A stretch of 64,000 bases of DNA from Parvularculaceae bacterium (GCA_021776475.1 JAJFFV010000006.1:496001-560000), one strand, 5' to 3'. Shown: positions 1 to 9,687, counted from the first letter of the stretch. Made by a program: numbers and translations. Notes: generated by a model from the letters alone, not told the origin.

Positions 1-199
1 TGTGGGGGTCATTTTTGAGCGCTGCCTTTACTTTTGTGATCAAGGCATCCAGTTCCTCAATTGACTCAGGTATGACAACAGGTTCACTGCCAATGTTTTG
101 TGCAGCTACTGAACTAGCGATTAGATTCAAAGCCAACATCGCGATTGCAAGTAATTTTCCAGAAATGTCAATTCTGAGTGTGCCACCCAAAAAAAGCAT
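1..199 (-). CDS. N-terminal part of an exported protein, function unknown
   Basis: The minus strand opens with ATG at 199–197, preceded by a GGAG ribosome site six bases upstream, and stays open to the window edge (66 codons seen). The product starts with a short n-region, a hydrophobic stretch rich in Leu, Ile and Ala, and an SSVAAQ-like cleavage site near residue 36, so it looks like a Sec signal peptide. The mature part begins acidic and then becomes helical. The rest lies outside the window and no family can be assigned. The evidence for a gene is the good ribosome site, the signal peptide and the uninterrupted frame. Confidence 0.6.
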   Translation of the reverse strand, partial: MLFLGGTLRIDISGKLLAIAMLALNLIASSVAAQNIGSEPVVIPESIEELDALITKVKAALKNDPH

Positions 200-752
200 G
201 TTTTTCTCCTGAATTGTCATATTCCAGCTCCGATCACCAACTCACGAGATTTTGGCTCATCAATTGGTCATAATCTAATCTGCAGCACGGTTGTGATGCA
301 AGCGCTTTGGTACGATGGTTTACGTTTGATCCTTTCTCGGTTGAGTAAAATAGTTGGCCCACGTCCGTAGTAGACACCAGAACTCCAGTTAAAAGAGCAA
401 TCTTTCGAACAAGCTCAAATTTGATGCATGAACCCGATGATTGCCATCAGAACAATGGCTCCCCAATAGGCTCTATTAGGAGGGTGGCGGGGTACCCCTC
501 ACCATCGCCAATGCCGCCATGCTCGATAGCGGTAAAAGGTCGAATATTTCTCGTCACGACGCGACGAGCCATAATCCCTCTGGTTTGGCTGGACCGCCTG
601 AAAAGTAATGGAAACTCGCTTTCATGGGAGGATAGTCTCGTACGAGTGCTGTTTCCTTATTTCGCTGGCTTTGGTCCGCCCGCCAAATTCTCACGCTGAA
701 TCGTTGGCGCCGACTCAATAGAATGAAGATGATTTGAAAGGTCGAAAAAAGA
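200..752. other. Intergenic stretch without a convincing gene
   Basis: This 550-base stretch lies between the divergent partial gene and the DUF2075 gene. A 92-codon plus-strand frame at 421–699 has no recognisable domain and no ribosome site, and I do not accept it as a gene. The only clear structure is the GGGTGGCGGGGTACCCC copy at 482–498, described separately. Confidence 0.6.
482..498. repeat. 17-bp direct repeat, left copy
   Basis: GGGTGGCGGGGTACCCC occurs here and again, identical and in the same orientation, at 2753–2769. It contains the perfect palindrome GGGGTACCCC. The two copies bracket the DUF2075 gene and nothing else, giving a unit of 2,288 bp. The pair could be target duplications or recombination sites of a cargo element, or two copies of a dispersed repeat. 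Sequence alone does not decide this. Confidence 0.7.
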
Positions 753-2723
753 TTGGCGGTTTCATATTACAGCGCTTCTTTGTCAGAGTTCGCGGAGCAC
801 TCGCGGATGGAAATCCTCGGTGAACTTACGCGCAACCATCGTCACGATCTTGAGCATCAGCAACGGGACGCTTGGCTCACCCAGATCGATGTCCTGAAAA
901 TTCATCTGGCCGGGTTTGCGAATGGGTATGTCCATTTCGAGTTCATCATTCCAAGGATGGGAAAGCGTGCAGATTGTGTGGTTCTGCTTGATGGGATCGT
1001 ATTTGTTCTAGAGTTCAAAGTTAACTCGGCCAGCTTTGATAGAAATGCAATCGATCAGACGCACGATTACGCGCTCGATCTCAAGAATTTTCACCGTGGA
1101 AGCCACAATGCGGCCATCGTACCAATGCTTATCGCGACAGAATCCACCGTCGGTGTTACCAACGTCACTTACGCTGCAGACAAAGTAGCGTCGCCACTAA
1201 TGACTGGATCAACAGGCATTCGCGCCGCCATCCAAAGTGTTCTTGCAGTCACAAATGGCGCAATCCTCGATCCAGAACAATGGGCCGCTAGTGGTTACCA
1301 ACCGACGCCAACGATCATCGAAGCGGCCCAGGCACTCTATCAAAACCACGCCGTTCAGGACATCGCCCGATCCGATGCGGGAGCCAAGAACCTGCAGGCT
1401 ACAGATGCATGTATAGCTGAGATCATCGAGCGATCGAAAACCGAAGGACGAAAGTCTATCTGTTTTATTACCGGCGTTCCAGGTGCCGGCAAGACGCTTG
1501 CAGGGCTCAATATTGCCGCCACGCGCTGATCCGAGCATGCAGATGAGCATGCGGTGTTTCTCTCTGGGAATGGTCCACTAGTCGACGTGCTTCGTGAAGC
1601 TCTGGCACGCGATCAGGCCAGACGCGAAGGCATCAAGAAATCCGATGCGCTGCGAAAAGTGCGCACCTTCGTTCAGAATATTCATCACTTTCGAGACGAA
1701 TACCTGCAGGACCTAAAGGCGCCGATCGAAAAAGTAGTCGTGTTTGACGAAGCGCAGCGCGCTTGGACTAAGGAACAAGCGTCAAAATTTATGCTGTCGA
1801 AGCGCGGTCATGCTGGGTTTTCGCAGTCAGAGCCGGAGTTCTTAGTCAGCGTAATGCATCGCCATACCGACTGGTGCACAATTATTTGCCTCATAGGTGG
1901 CGGGCAAGAGATCAACACCGGCGAGGCGGGCCTTCTCGAATGGTTGACCGCGCTGCAGGATCGGTTTCATGATTGGGACGTGCACGCCTCCGCTCTCCTG
2001 GATGACCGGCATTACACGGTCGCCCCTGCGGCGGTTAGGTTACTGCAAGCAGAACGCGTGGCCAAGCACCCTGACCTGCATCTATCAGTTTCCATGCGGT
2101 CATTCCGAGCGGAGCGTTTATCTGCTTTCGTTGGCGCCTTGCTCGATGGCGAAGCAGAAGACGCCAAAAACCTCCTTACAGGGGCCAAATATCCAATCTG
2201 GGTGACACGCAATCTTGGGGCTGCGCGCGGCTGGCTTCGGATGGTTTCCCGCGGCAGCGAACGGTTTGGCCTCGTTGCCCCTTCTGGCGCCCAACGGCTT
2301 CGTCCAGAGGGCATTCATATTAAATCTACAATTGATCCGAAAAGTTGGTTCTTGAACGACAAGGCTGACATTCGATCCTCTTACTATTTAGAAGATGTCG
2401 CCACCGAGTTTGACATCCAGGGTCTTGAGCTCGATTGGGTGGGAGTGTGCTGGGATGCAGACTTGAGATTTGGCCCATCCGGATGGGAATCCCATGCCTT
2501 TCGCGGAACTAAATGGCAGAACGTCAGAAAGGAAGAACGAAAACTGTATCTGAGAAATGCCTATCGGGTTCTCCTCACGCGAGCGCGCCAGGGCATGGTT
2601 TTGTTCGTCCCCGAAGGCGATGATGCAGACCCAACGAGGCCGAGGGCCTTTTATGATGACACATATGAGTTTCTAATGAGCTGCGGGCTTTCCAGCACAG
2701 ATCCTGGTGCAATGCGCGGTTAA
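753..2723 (+). pseudogene. DUF2075 (Schlafen group 3-like) helicase/ATPase gene with one in-frame stop
   Basis: The reading frame runs from TTG at 753 to the stop at 2723 in a single frame, interrupted only by TGA at 1527–1529. Without that stop the product would be 656 residues. The N-terminal part resembles the nuclease-like region of DUF2075 proteins. Walker A (GVPGAGKT) lies just before the stop codon. Walker B (VVVFDEAQRAW) and the late helicase motif NAYRVLLTRARQGM follow it. DUF2075 proteins are superfamily 1-like ATPases thought to act on nucleic acid, often found in accessory or defence regions. The TGA separates Walker A from Walker B, so a terminated product cannot be an active ATPase. 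Both halves keep good coding character, so the lesion is recent, read through, or a sequencing error. Flanking 17-bp direct repeats suggest acquisition as cargo. Confidence 0.8.
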
Positions 2724-3115
2724 TGGGACCCGCTCGAACCAATTCTTCCTGGGGGTGGCGGGGTACCCCGTTCCGGGCGCACAGCCGGCATGGTCGGAAG
2801 ATCGAGTCTGTGATCGCATTTTGACGCTGCAAGGGCTGATCTGTCCGACGCCAAGTCGGCGCAACGGTACCAAACACACGCTTAGAGCAGGAAATTCAGC
2901 ATTGTACAGTACCCAGAGGAGTCCTAAACAACACATGCCTTTGATCAACGGCGCTGGAGCATGTTGCAACCGGGCTTTGAATGATCGCCTGTGGTAGCCC
3001 AATAAGCGTTAACACAAATAAGTGGACATTAGAATGCATTGTGGGAACAAACGTGGGAACGAATACCGCGCCAGCCTAAATAGTTGTTTGATTTCAATGA
3101 GATAAAGAAAGGCGC
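2724..3115. other. Gap between DUF2075 gene and tRNA-Ser; repeat copy and GTGGGAAC doublet
   Basis: No gene is supported in these 392 bases; the frames on both strands lack domains and ribosome sites. The stretch contains the right copy of the 17-bp repeat (2753–2769) and, near 3041–3060, two GTGGGAAC words separated by four bases. It abuts the 3' end of a tRNA gene, a common integration target, so it may be the scar of an element whose integrase is gone. Confidence 0.5.
2753..2769. repeat. 17-bp direct repeat, right copy
   Basis: This is an exact second copy of GGGTGGCGGGGTACCCC (see 482–498). It lies 30 bases after the DUF2075 stop codon. The identity ends sharply at both edges of the 17 bases. 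Confidence 0.7.
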
Positions 3116-3207
3116 TGGCGGAGACGAAGGGATTCGAACCCTCGAGACGGTTTAAGCCGCCTACTCCCTTAGCAGGGGAGCGCCTTCGACCACTCGGCCA
3201 CGTCTCC
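3116..3207 (-). tRNA. tRNA-Ser(GCU)
   Basis: The minus strand gives a type II (long variable arm) tRNA. The acceptor stem GGAGACG pairs with CGTCTCC, followed by discriminator G and an encoded CCA. The anticodon stem CTCCC/GGGAG encloses the loop CTGCTAA, so the anticodon is GCU, serine. The T arm contains the standard GGTTCGAATCC. The 3' end faces the accessory stretch to the left, the usual orientation for islands inserted at tRNA 3' ends. Confidence 0.97.
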
Positions 3208-3293
3208 ACCGCGGAAACTGACAGAATTTAACAGATATGCAAGTGAGAAGATCGATCCTGGGCGTAATTTTTAAGGAGAAAAACCGACTGGCT

Positions 3294-5891
3294 TCAGCGG
3301 TTCCAACAGTCGTGTTCGCCGTCTTTGAATTCAGCGAGCTGCCGGCTGTTAAGGTCATCTGCTTCCAAAAACGTTGTATCCTCGCCAAGATCGCAACCGG
3401 CGATCAGCTCAGGCTCGGCAAATTCACTGATGACCGCCGGGAGCTGGATTTCGGCAATCGGCGGAAGGAGGGTCTCCGTATCGGGAGGAAGTGGAGCAAG
3501 TTTGTCATCGCGCAACTGCTCGGACATCAATTGATCAGTGGATGGCAGGGTGGCGCCTGGAGTCGCGATCATCGGCGCGGCTGGTGCCATCATGAGGGGC
3601 AGCGCTGCGCTCGTTGACACGGCGGTATCCTCAAGCTGGTCAAGCATCAACTGGTCAGAAGAGGTAACTGAGTTGAGAATTTTGTTTGGGCGCAGCATGT
3701 CCGCTGATGTCATCTGGGCTGTGGCTGCGAATGCGATCGGTTCCGCTTTCGGTGGCGAAGTCTGCGCCATATTCAGTGCTGCTGCACGGCTCAGAACCGG
3801 CGTCGGCGGTTGAATACCGATTGCGGAAATAGTACCGCCGCCGCGGACGAGATCGCGCGCGAGTTGACCTGGGATTGGCTGACGCTCTATCTGGGCGCGA
3901 TAAATCTGGGTATTTTCCAGGACCCGCTGAACGTAGTTGCGGGTTTCGCTGAACGGGATCAGCTCGACCCAGTCAACCGGGTCTACATCAGGATTGCGGG
4001 GGTCGCCGTAAGTGTCGATCCACTGGTCAACACGGGTGGCACCGGCATTATAGGCAACGAGAGTCATGATGTAGGAGCCCTCAAACCGCGCCAGCATGTG
4101 TTTCAAATGCGCCGACCCGATAATCATGTTGTAGGAAGGATCATCGAGCAGGCGTGACAATCGATAGGGTAGGCCCTCCTTGCGGGCCGTGATCTTCGCG
4201 GTCGATGGAAGAAGCTGCATAATGCCACGGGCACGGGCTGACGAATAGGCTCTCGGGTTAAACTCGCTTTCCTGCCGCGACAGGCCGAGGATCAGGGCAT
4301 GCTCTGCGAGCGCGCGCGCTTCCTCCGGCACTTGTACAAGCGGGTAGGAAACACTCGGCGCATCGGCATTCTGTTTAACCGCGACCTTGCCTGCCCGAAC
4401 GGACAGGAAGATCATGCCTTCGTCGATCATTAACTGTTCGTAGGCGGCATATTCACCTGGCGTTTGTAGTTGATCGTCAAGCGCCCTGGCAAAGAATATG
4501 AACTCTTTTTCGCGGTCGAGTTCTGCCAGAACCCTCATCGCGTATACGAGAGGCCGGGCATTGAAGATCGTTTCCGCGTCTGTGGAAACCTCAGTGGAAG
4601 CAGGGAATTGCGGCGGCGTTGCGCGGTCCTGTACTTTCTCGAAGGCGAGCTGGCCGTAATATGTCAGCGGATATTCAGCGGCCACCAGAAAGTGCTGATC
4701 CGCACGCGTTTGATCACCTGCCGTTTCAAATGTCCGACCCAGCCAGTATTGTGCGCGAGCTGTACTGATTGGTGCGGTCACGCCCGCATTCAGATAGGCA
4801 AAATGTGGTCTTGCCCGTTCCGGATCATTAAGGAAGCGAAGGGCAATCCAGCCCGCTTCAAACTCAGCCTGGGCGAAGGCCTCCCCGTCTATTAGCCCAG
4901 TATACGCGACCATCGCGTAGGCATCTTCATAAAATCCGTTTTTTAGGGCCCAGCGCGCCAAAACCCGTTTTTCCGTCCACCAGCGTTCGATGTTTCGCAG
5001 TTGCTGTTCCCCCAACGGCGCTTGACGGGCGTAACTAATCGCCGATAGTTCCTCATTGCCGCGGCGGTAATAGCGTGTTGCGGCATGCAGGACACCGGAA
5101 TCGGATCTCTCTTTCTTTGACAACCGGTTTAGCAGCGCGACCGCATCGGCGTCCCGTCGTAACAGGGCGATCCGGGCTGCCGCCATCCGCTGGGTGCTGC
5201 CGCTCAGGTATGGCAGAAGACGTTTGGTGTTTGTTGCTTGAACTTCGAACAATTGCCGGTCGGCTTTCGCCGCATGGTCTTTGGAGGTGAGATAAGCGTC
5301 ATATTGTCGCAGAATTTGCTTTTCCCTGGTCGAACTCCAGTTGTGCTCAACCCAGGCAGATTGCAAATATTCTGCACCAGCGCCGGGTTGACCTTCGGCA
5401 AACAAAGCCTGCGCTAATCGCAGTTTGCCAGTTCCTGTCGCAGGTTGACGGTTTTCAAAGAAAAGAAGCACGGCACTCGGCGCTACCTTCTCGGGGATGC
5501 TCTTTTCTGCCAGTTGCTGGATGTAGTTGCTGCTGGGCCAGTCGGTGTGGGCGTCGAGGAATACGCCGGCTTCGCGGTAGTCGAGGTCTGGTGGATCCTC
5601 ACGAAAATAAGACCAGTCGGCGATGCTGCGCGCAACAGGATCGGTAAGGCTTTTTCTGTGAAGGGCAGCGAGGGACCACTTTTTGCGGGAAACAGCCTCG
5701 AAGAACTGATCGAGTGTAACGTAATCGGCTTGCGAAAGGTAAACCGGCTCCGGGGCCTGAGGTTTGATGCGCGGCATGGGTGCGGCCGAAGCAGTGCTCG
5801 CGATCGCCTGTAGAGCGATAGACAATAAGCAAGTGAGCGCCGCCAGCACAAAATCAGAACCAGATTTGCCGTTTTTTACCCCAAACTTCAT
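3294..5891 (-). CDS. slt: Soluble lytic murein transglycosylase, Slt70-type
   Basis: This periplasmic enzyme cleaves the MurNAc–GlcNAc bond of peptidoglycan and leaves a 1,6-anhydro end. I chose the ATG at 5891 because it directly precedes a signal peptide (a basic start, then a hydrophobic Leu/Ala stretch ending in ASAAP). An upstream extension in the same frame is poor. The product is about 865 residues. Residues 60–530 form the helical U/L superhelix with TPR-like repeats. The SLT catalytic domain follows, with Glu in GLSRQESEFNPRA and the later GIMQLLPSTA and AYNAGATRV motifs. The last 170 residues are a Pro/Leu/acidic tail containing two DQLM..QL-type repeats, longer than in E. coli Slt. 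The gene is divergent from dapA, as in many alphaproteobacteria. Confidence 0.92.
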   Translation of the reverse strand: MKFGVKNGKSGSDFVLAALTCLLSIALQAIASTASAAPMPRIKPQAPEPVYLSQADYVTLDQFFEAVSRKKWSLAALHRKSLTDPVARSIADWSYFREDPPDLDYREAGVFLDAHTDWPSSNYIQQLAEKSIPEKVAPSAVLLFFENRQPATGTGKLRLAQALFAEGQPGAGAEYLQSAWVEHNWSSTREKQILRQYDAYLTSKDHAAKADRQLFEVQATNTKRLLPYLSGSTQRMAAARIALLRRDADAVALLNRLSKKERSDSGVLHAATRYYRRGNEELSAISYARQAPLGEQQLRNIERWWTEKRVLARWALKNGFYEDAYAMVAYTGLIDGEAFAQAEFEAGWIALRFLNDPERARPHFAYLNAGVTAPISTARAQYWLGRTFETAGDQTRADQHFLVAAEYPLTYYGQLAFEKVQDRATPPQFPASTEVSTDAETIFNARPLVYAMRVLAELDREKEFIFFARALDDQLQTPGEYAAYEQLMIDEGMIFLSVRAGKVAVKQNADAPSVSYPLVQVPEEARALAEHALILGLSRQESEFNPRAYSSARARGIMQLLPSTAKITARKEGLPYRLSRLLDDPSYNMIIGSAHLKHMLARFEGSYIMTLVAYNAGATRVDQWIDTYGDPRNPDVDPVDWVELIPFSETRNYVQRVLENTQIYRAQIERQPIPGQLARDLVRGGGTISAIGIQPPTPVLSRAAALNMAQTSPPKAEPIAFAATAQMTSADMLRPNKILNSVTSSDQLMLDQLEDTAVSTSAALPLMMAPAAPMIATPGATLPSTDQLMSEQLRDDKLAPLPPDTETLLPPIAEIQLPAVISEFAEPELIAGCDLGEDTTFLEADDLNSRQLAEFKDGEHDCWNR

Positions 5892-6082
5892 AACCACAAC
5901 GTGTTTATCTCTCAAAAACTTGTCCTCGGCGCATCGAGGCATGATAAACATAGAGTCAAACACAAAAAGGGTCTTTGGAGAACAAGATTCTGTCATTGTG
6001 GTTAAACGATTGAACAACAACTGCTCAACCTGCTTGAAGGCTGTGGGCAAGCATTGATATCGACTGGCGAAGAGAATTGAGA

Positions 6083-6976
6083 ATGAAAAAAGAACTGGCT
6101 CGAGATTTCAGAGGGTCGATTACAGCCCTGATCTCACCGTTTGATGGTGATGACGTTGACGAAGATGCGTTCGCCAAGCTGATCCATCGACAGATAGACG
6201 CTGGGACTCATGGACTTGTGCCCATGGGCACTACTGGCGAGTCTCCAACGCTGAGCCTGAACGAACATTGTCGTGTCGTTCAGCTCTGTGTTGATGTTGC
6301 CTCCGGCCGGGTTCCTGTCATTGCGGGAGCCGGGTCGAATTCGACTAGAGAAGCGACCCAATTGGCTCGGGCCGCTGAAGAGGCCGGGGCCAATGCGCTG
6401 CTGGCGGTCACCGGTTATTACAACAAGCCGTCTCAAAAAGGGATTTATACTCACTTCAAGGCGATCCACGATGAGGTCTCACTGCCTCTTATCATCTACA
6501 ACGTGCCTGCGCGAACAGCGTCTGATGTTTCAGTTGAAACTCTGAGTAAGCTCAGTCGCCTCGACAGGGTGATCGGAGTCAAAGACGCAACGGGTGATCT
6601 TGCCCGTGTGGCAAGACAACGCTTAGTGTGCGGTGCAGATTTCATTCAACTCTCCGGCGAAGATATAACCGCTGTTGGATTCAATGCCATGGGCGGACAA
6701 GGATGCATTTCAGTAACAGCCAATGTAGCGCCAGCCTTATGCGCAGAAATGCAAAATGCCTGTCTGGCAGGGGAGTGGGAGCGCGCGTTAGCGTTGCAAA
6801 ACCGGTTGGTCCCTCTTCATGATGCGCTCTTTTCAGACACAAGTCCTGCGCCGACCAAATATGCGCTGTCCAGATTGGGGCTTTGCGCGCCAGATCTGCG
6901 CTTGCCGTTGGTCGGCCCGTCGGAAACGGCCCGTCACAAGGTGGATGCGGCGCTGGAAGCACTCGGATTGGTTTAA
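6083..6976 (+). CDS. dapA: 4-hydroxy-tetrahydrodipicolinate synthase
   Basis: DapA condenses pyruvate with aspartate semialdehyde, the first committed step to diaminopimelate and lysine. The 297-residue product has the TIM-barrel aldolase family's landmarks: GTTGESPTL near residue 45, YYNKPSQKG, the tyrosine of IIYNVPART, and the Schiff-base lysine in VIGVKDATGD. An upstream TTG at 6077 is in frame, but ATG at 6083 has the better spacing from the purine-rich GAAGAGA. smpB follows after 9 bases, so they are probably cotranscribed. The length and motifs are normal. Confidence 0.96.
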   Translation: MKKELARDFRGSITALISPFDGDDVDEDAFAKLIHRQIDAGTHGLVPMGTTGESPTLSLNEHCRVVQLCVDVASGRVPVIAGAGSNSTREATQLARAAEEAGANALLAVTGYYNKPSQKGIYTHFKAIHDEVSLPLIIYNVPARTASDVSVETLSKLSRLDRVIGVKDATGDLARVARQRLVCGADFIQLSGEDITAVGFNAMGGQGCISVTANVAPALCAEMQNACLAGEWERALALQNRLVPLHDALFSDTSPAPTKYALSRLGLCAPDLRLPLVGPSETARHKVDAALEALGLV

Positions 6977-6985
6977 ACAAGAATT

Positions 6986-7471
6986 ATGGCCACAAAAAAT
7001 GATGCGGGTTCTAAGACAATTGCTGACAACAGGAAAGCCCGCCACGAATTCAGTATCGAAGAAGAGTTTGAAGCAGGGCTGGTGTTAACGGGGACCGAGG
7101 TAAAGGCCCTGCGTGCTGGAAAGGCCAATATCGCGGAGAGCTACGCGGCACCTGAGGCGGGACCCGCCGGCGTTGAATTATGGCTGATTAATTCCAATAT
7201 ACCAGAATACAAACAGGGCAATCGGGAAAACCACGCACCCAAACGGTCCCGAAAACTCTTGCTTCACAAGCGTGAGGTCGACCGATTGATTGGTGCCGTC
7301 GAGCGGAAAGGGTACACTATTGTTCCCTTGCGTCTTTACTTCAACGAGCGGGGCATCGCCAAACTGCGAGTCGGGCTTGGAAAGGGTAAAGCCCTGCATG
7401 ACAAGCGCGCCACTGCAAAAACGCGCGATTGGAATCGTCAGAAACAACGCTTGATGCGGGATCATGGATAA
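6986..7471 (+). CDS. smpB: SsrA-binding protein SmpB
   Basis: SmpB brings tmRNA to stalled ribosomes for trans-translation. The 161-residue product shows the full family signature: [29 protein letters not shown] near the start, the NIPEY segment, and the basic C-terminal tail with [24 protein letters not shown], which is placed in the mRNA channel. It lies nine bases after dapA in the same orientation. No ssrA gene was recognised nearby. Confidence 0.96.
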   Translation: MATKNDAGSKTIADNRKARHEFSIEEEFEAGLVLTGTEVKALRAGKANIAESYAAPEAGPAGVELWLINSNIPEYKQGNRENHAPKRSRKLLLHKREVDRLIGAVERKGYTIVPLRLYFNERGIAKLRVGLGKGKALHDKRATAKTRDWNRQKQRLMRDHG

Positions 7472-7689
7472 ATATGGCGGGATCGCGCGAAGAATGCTTG
7501 GACAGGAATTCACAACGATCGCCGCGAGGTATGAAGGGTAGGACGATTGTTTTTCACAACTGGTCTCACCCCGCCTGCCATATTTCCCCCTGGAATAGTC
7601 TGTAAGATATAGGAAGGCAGCCAGCATTTTGCTGTGCTCCGTGTTAAATAAGTGGACCTCGGTCTAAATTTCAAAACGCGATCGAGAAA

Positions 7690-8358
7690 TTAACCCAGGA
7701 TCGATTTCGCCTGGCGAAAAACATCTTCAAACATCTCTTCGGTGAGCCGTCTGGTATTAGTGTTGTATCGGGAGCAATGATAGCTGTCTAGCAATGTGAT
7801 GGTTCTACCGTCTACGTCTATTTTGTGTGGCGCATTATGGACAAATGTGTGCGCTGATCTAATTAACTCGAGGGTACTTAGTGTGTTGTCATGCGCGATA
7901 CGTCCAAGGCAAAGAATAACTTTCAAATTGGGAAGGGAAGCAATTCGGGCGCCGAGAAACGGGCGACAATTCTTCATTTCAGAGCCAATTGGTTTGTTTT
8001 GCGGAGGCACACACCGCACCGCGTTGGTAATCATGGTGCGGGACAATTGTAAACCGTCGTCAGGCTGAGCTTTGTATTCGCCTTTGGCAAAACCGAATTT
8101 CAATAACGTCGTGTACAGGAGATCTCCGGCCCAGTCGCCGGTAAAAGGCCGACCCGTCTTGTTTGCCCCTTGCAATCCCGGTGCAAGACCCACGATCAAA
8201 AACTCAATATCATCATCCTTACCGGGCGCCGCGAAGGACGGTACAGCGCCGTTGAACCAGTCAGGATATTTGGCTTGATTGTCTTTTCTGAATGCTACAA
8301 GCCTCGGGCAAAGCGAGCAATCTGCAGCAGGTTCGGATGGATTCTTTGGGCCGGACAT
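7690..8358 (-). CDS. Uracil-DNA glycosylase, family 5 (UDGb)
   Basis: This DNA repair enzyme removes uracil, and in this family also hypoxanthine and other deaminated bases, from DNA. The product is 222 residues. The first cysteine group CSLCPRL near the start fits an iron–sulfur ligand set completed by CVPPQNKP and a later Cys. Motif A is GLAPGLQGANKTGRPFTGD, which matches family 5 (GLAP) rather than family 4 (GEAPG). Motif C, SYHCSRYNTNTRRLT, resembles the family SYHPSxxNTxTGRLT, with Cys in place of the usual Pro. It is convergent with smpB and lies 12 bases downstream of the NYN-domain gene, probably in the same operon. Confidence 0.88.
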   Translation of the reverse strand: MSGPKNPSEPAADCSLCPRLVAFRKDNQAKYPDWFNGAVPSFAAPGKDDDIEFLIVGLAPGLQGANKTGRPFTGDWAGDLLYTTLLKFGFAKGEYKAQPDDGLQLSRTMITNAVRCVPPQNKPIGSEMKNCRPFLGARIASLPNLKVILCLGRIAHDNTLSTLELIRSAHTFVHNAPHKIDVDGRTITLLDSYHCSRYNTNTRRLTEEMFEDVFRQAKSILG

Positions 8359-8370
8359 AACTATCGGGGA

Positions 8371-8982
8371 TTAGTGATTATGTTCATCGGTAGCCATATC
8401 ATCGTCATCGAACTCGACATCCTTTTTTTGTGGAGCGCCTTTCCGACCAATGGAATTTTGTAGATCGGCAAGATCTATAAAATGATCCGCTTGGCGACGA
8501 ATATCATCACCAGCCATTGGCGGCGATGATTTAACTGTCGAAACCAGTGTCACTTTGACACCCTTACTTTGCACCGCTTCGATCGCACGGCGAAAGTCTC
8601 CGTTGCCGGTAAAAATGACAGCTGCATCAATCTTATCTGACAACTGCATCAAATCGACAACCAGCTCAATATCGATTGATCCCTTGAAACGCTTTTTGCC
8701 CTGGCTATCTGTAAATTCGCGGGCAATTTTGGTCACCATTGTGTAACCGTTATAATCCAGCCAGTCGACAAGCGGCCTCAAAGGAGAATAGTCCTCATCA
8801 CGGTCTTCCTGCATTGCCGTATAATAGTATGCTCTGATCAAGCGGCATTCACGTTGAGTCTTGGTCAGTAGGGTCTTGTAATCAATATCGAAACCGAGAT
8901 TACGTGCTGTTTTATATAAATTGGCCCCGTCGATAAAAATTGCACACCTGTCGTCTTCATCAAGACCTAGCCAGCCGGTCAT
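8371..8982 (-). CDS. NYN/LabA-like PIN-fold nuclease domain protein
   Basis: The ATG at 8982 has GGAG six bases upstream and is preferred over the in-frame TTG at 8994. The 203-residue product has NYN (DUF88) landmarks: AIFIDGANLYKTAR (first acidic residue), KGSIDIELVVDLMQL (second) and AVIFTGNGDFRRAIE (third), the acidic triad of a PIN-like RNase. The C-terminus is a short Asp-rich and His-rich tail. NYN proteins are generally taken to be ribonucleases, but no substrate is evident here. It is divergent from folK and upstream of the UDGb gene. Confidence 0.88.
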   Translation of the reverse strand: MTGWLGLDEDDRCAIFIDGANLYKTARNLGFDIDYKTLLTKTQRECRLIRAYYYTAMQEDRDEDYSPLRPLVDWLDYNGYTMVTKIAREFTDSQGKKRFKGSIDIELVVDLMQLSDKIDAAVIFTGNGDFRRAIEAVQSKGVKVTLVSTVKSSPPMAGDDIRRQADHFIDLADLQNSIGRKGAPQKKDVEFDDDDMATDEHNH

Positions 8983-9075
8983 TATTGTCTCCAATATAAT
9001 TTGCTTAAAATATTTCGATTGAGCCTTAAGCGGTGTAACCTAATAACACCGCAATAAGAAATCAAATACTGAAGT

Positions 9076-9615
9076 ATGATATTGATTGCTCTTGGCTCCA
9101 ACTTGCCGTTCTTAAATTTATTTTCAGCGGAAATACTTTGTAACGCCATGTCCGCGGTCGCTAGGTTGGGCCAAGTTGTTACAGTTTCTTCGTTGTATGA
9201 GAGTGAAGCATGGCCCGATCCAACCGTTCCGCGATATACAAACGCTGCAATGTGCCTCAAAGAGTCGCCATTGTCCCCCGAACAATTATTGAATGGGCTT
9301 CATGTCATCGAAACAGCTTATGGACGCCTGAGAACTGACGCTGAAAAAGGTGTGAAACGCTATGCCTCCCGGACGCTTGATCTCGACCTGCTTTCATACC
9401 ACGACCTCACGATATGTCATAATGGGTCAGCCGGCTTGCGGCTGCCACACCCAGCGATTGAAGATCGTGATTTTGTGCTTCTGCCACTCCTTGAAATAGT
9501 GCCGCACTGGCGTCATTCCGGCACAAAAAAAACACCAGCAGAGATGCTCGCCAGTCTACAGGGCAAGGGCGCGAAACTTACGGCTCAACGCCGGCGATCG
9601 CTGGAAATTAAATAA
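9076..9615 (+). CDS. folK: 2-amino-4-hydroxy-6-hydroxymethyldihydropteridine diphosphokinase
   Basis: FolK transfers pyrophosphate from ATP to hydroxymethyl-dihydropterin in folate synthesis. The 179-residue product begins with ILIALGSNLP and has the SSLYESEAW region, PRYTNAA (substrate loop) and the signature RTLDLDLL with RLPHPAIEDRDFVLLPLLEI after it. All match the HPPK family in order and spacing. It precedes rpoZ in the same direction with a 72-base gap, a common alphaproteobacterial arrangement. folB and folP are not adjacent. Confidence 0.95.
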   Translation: MILIALGSNLPFLNLFSAEILCNAMSAVARLGQVVTVSSLYESEAWPDPTVPRYTNAAMCLKESPLSPEQLLNGLHVIETAYGRLRTDAEKGVKRYASRTLDLDLLSYHDLTICHNGSAGLRLPHPAIEDRDFVLLPLLEIVPHWRHSGTKKTPAEMLASLQGKGAKLTAQRRRSLEIK

Positions 9616-9687
9616 CGGAAAGGTTTCTTGCATTCGCTGGCGCAGCCCGCTAATAAGCGTTTCTTTCCAATATCCAAGGAGTATCAT

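Noticed and set aside
421-699. 92-codon open frame
   Set aside because: No ribosome site, no domain, and it crosses the direct repeat. Most likely chance.
1-3207. Integrative element with integrase at tRNA-Ser
   Set aside because: The setting fits, but no recombinase gene and no second copy of the tRNA 3' end is present, so an active island cannot be claimed.
7472-7689. tmRNA gene (ssrA) beside smpB
   Set aside because: No tRNA-like ends or tag-coding stretch was found; only a weak CAGC/GCTG hairpin near 7622.
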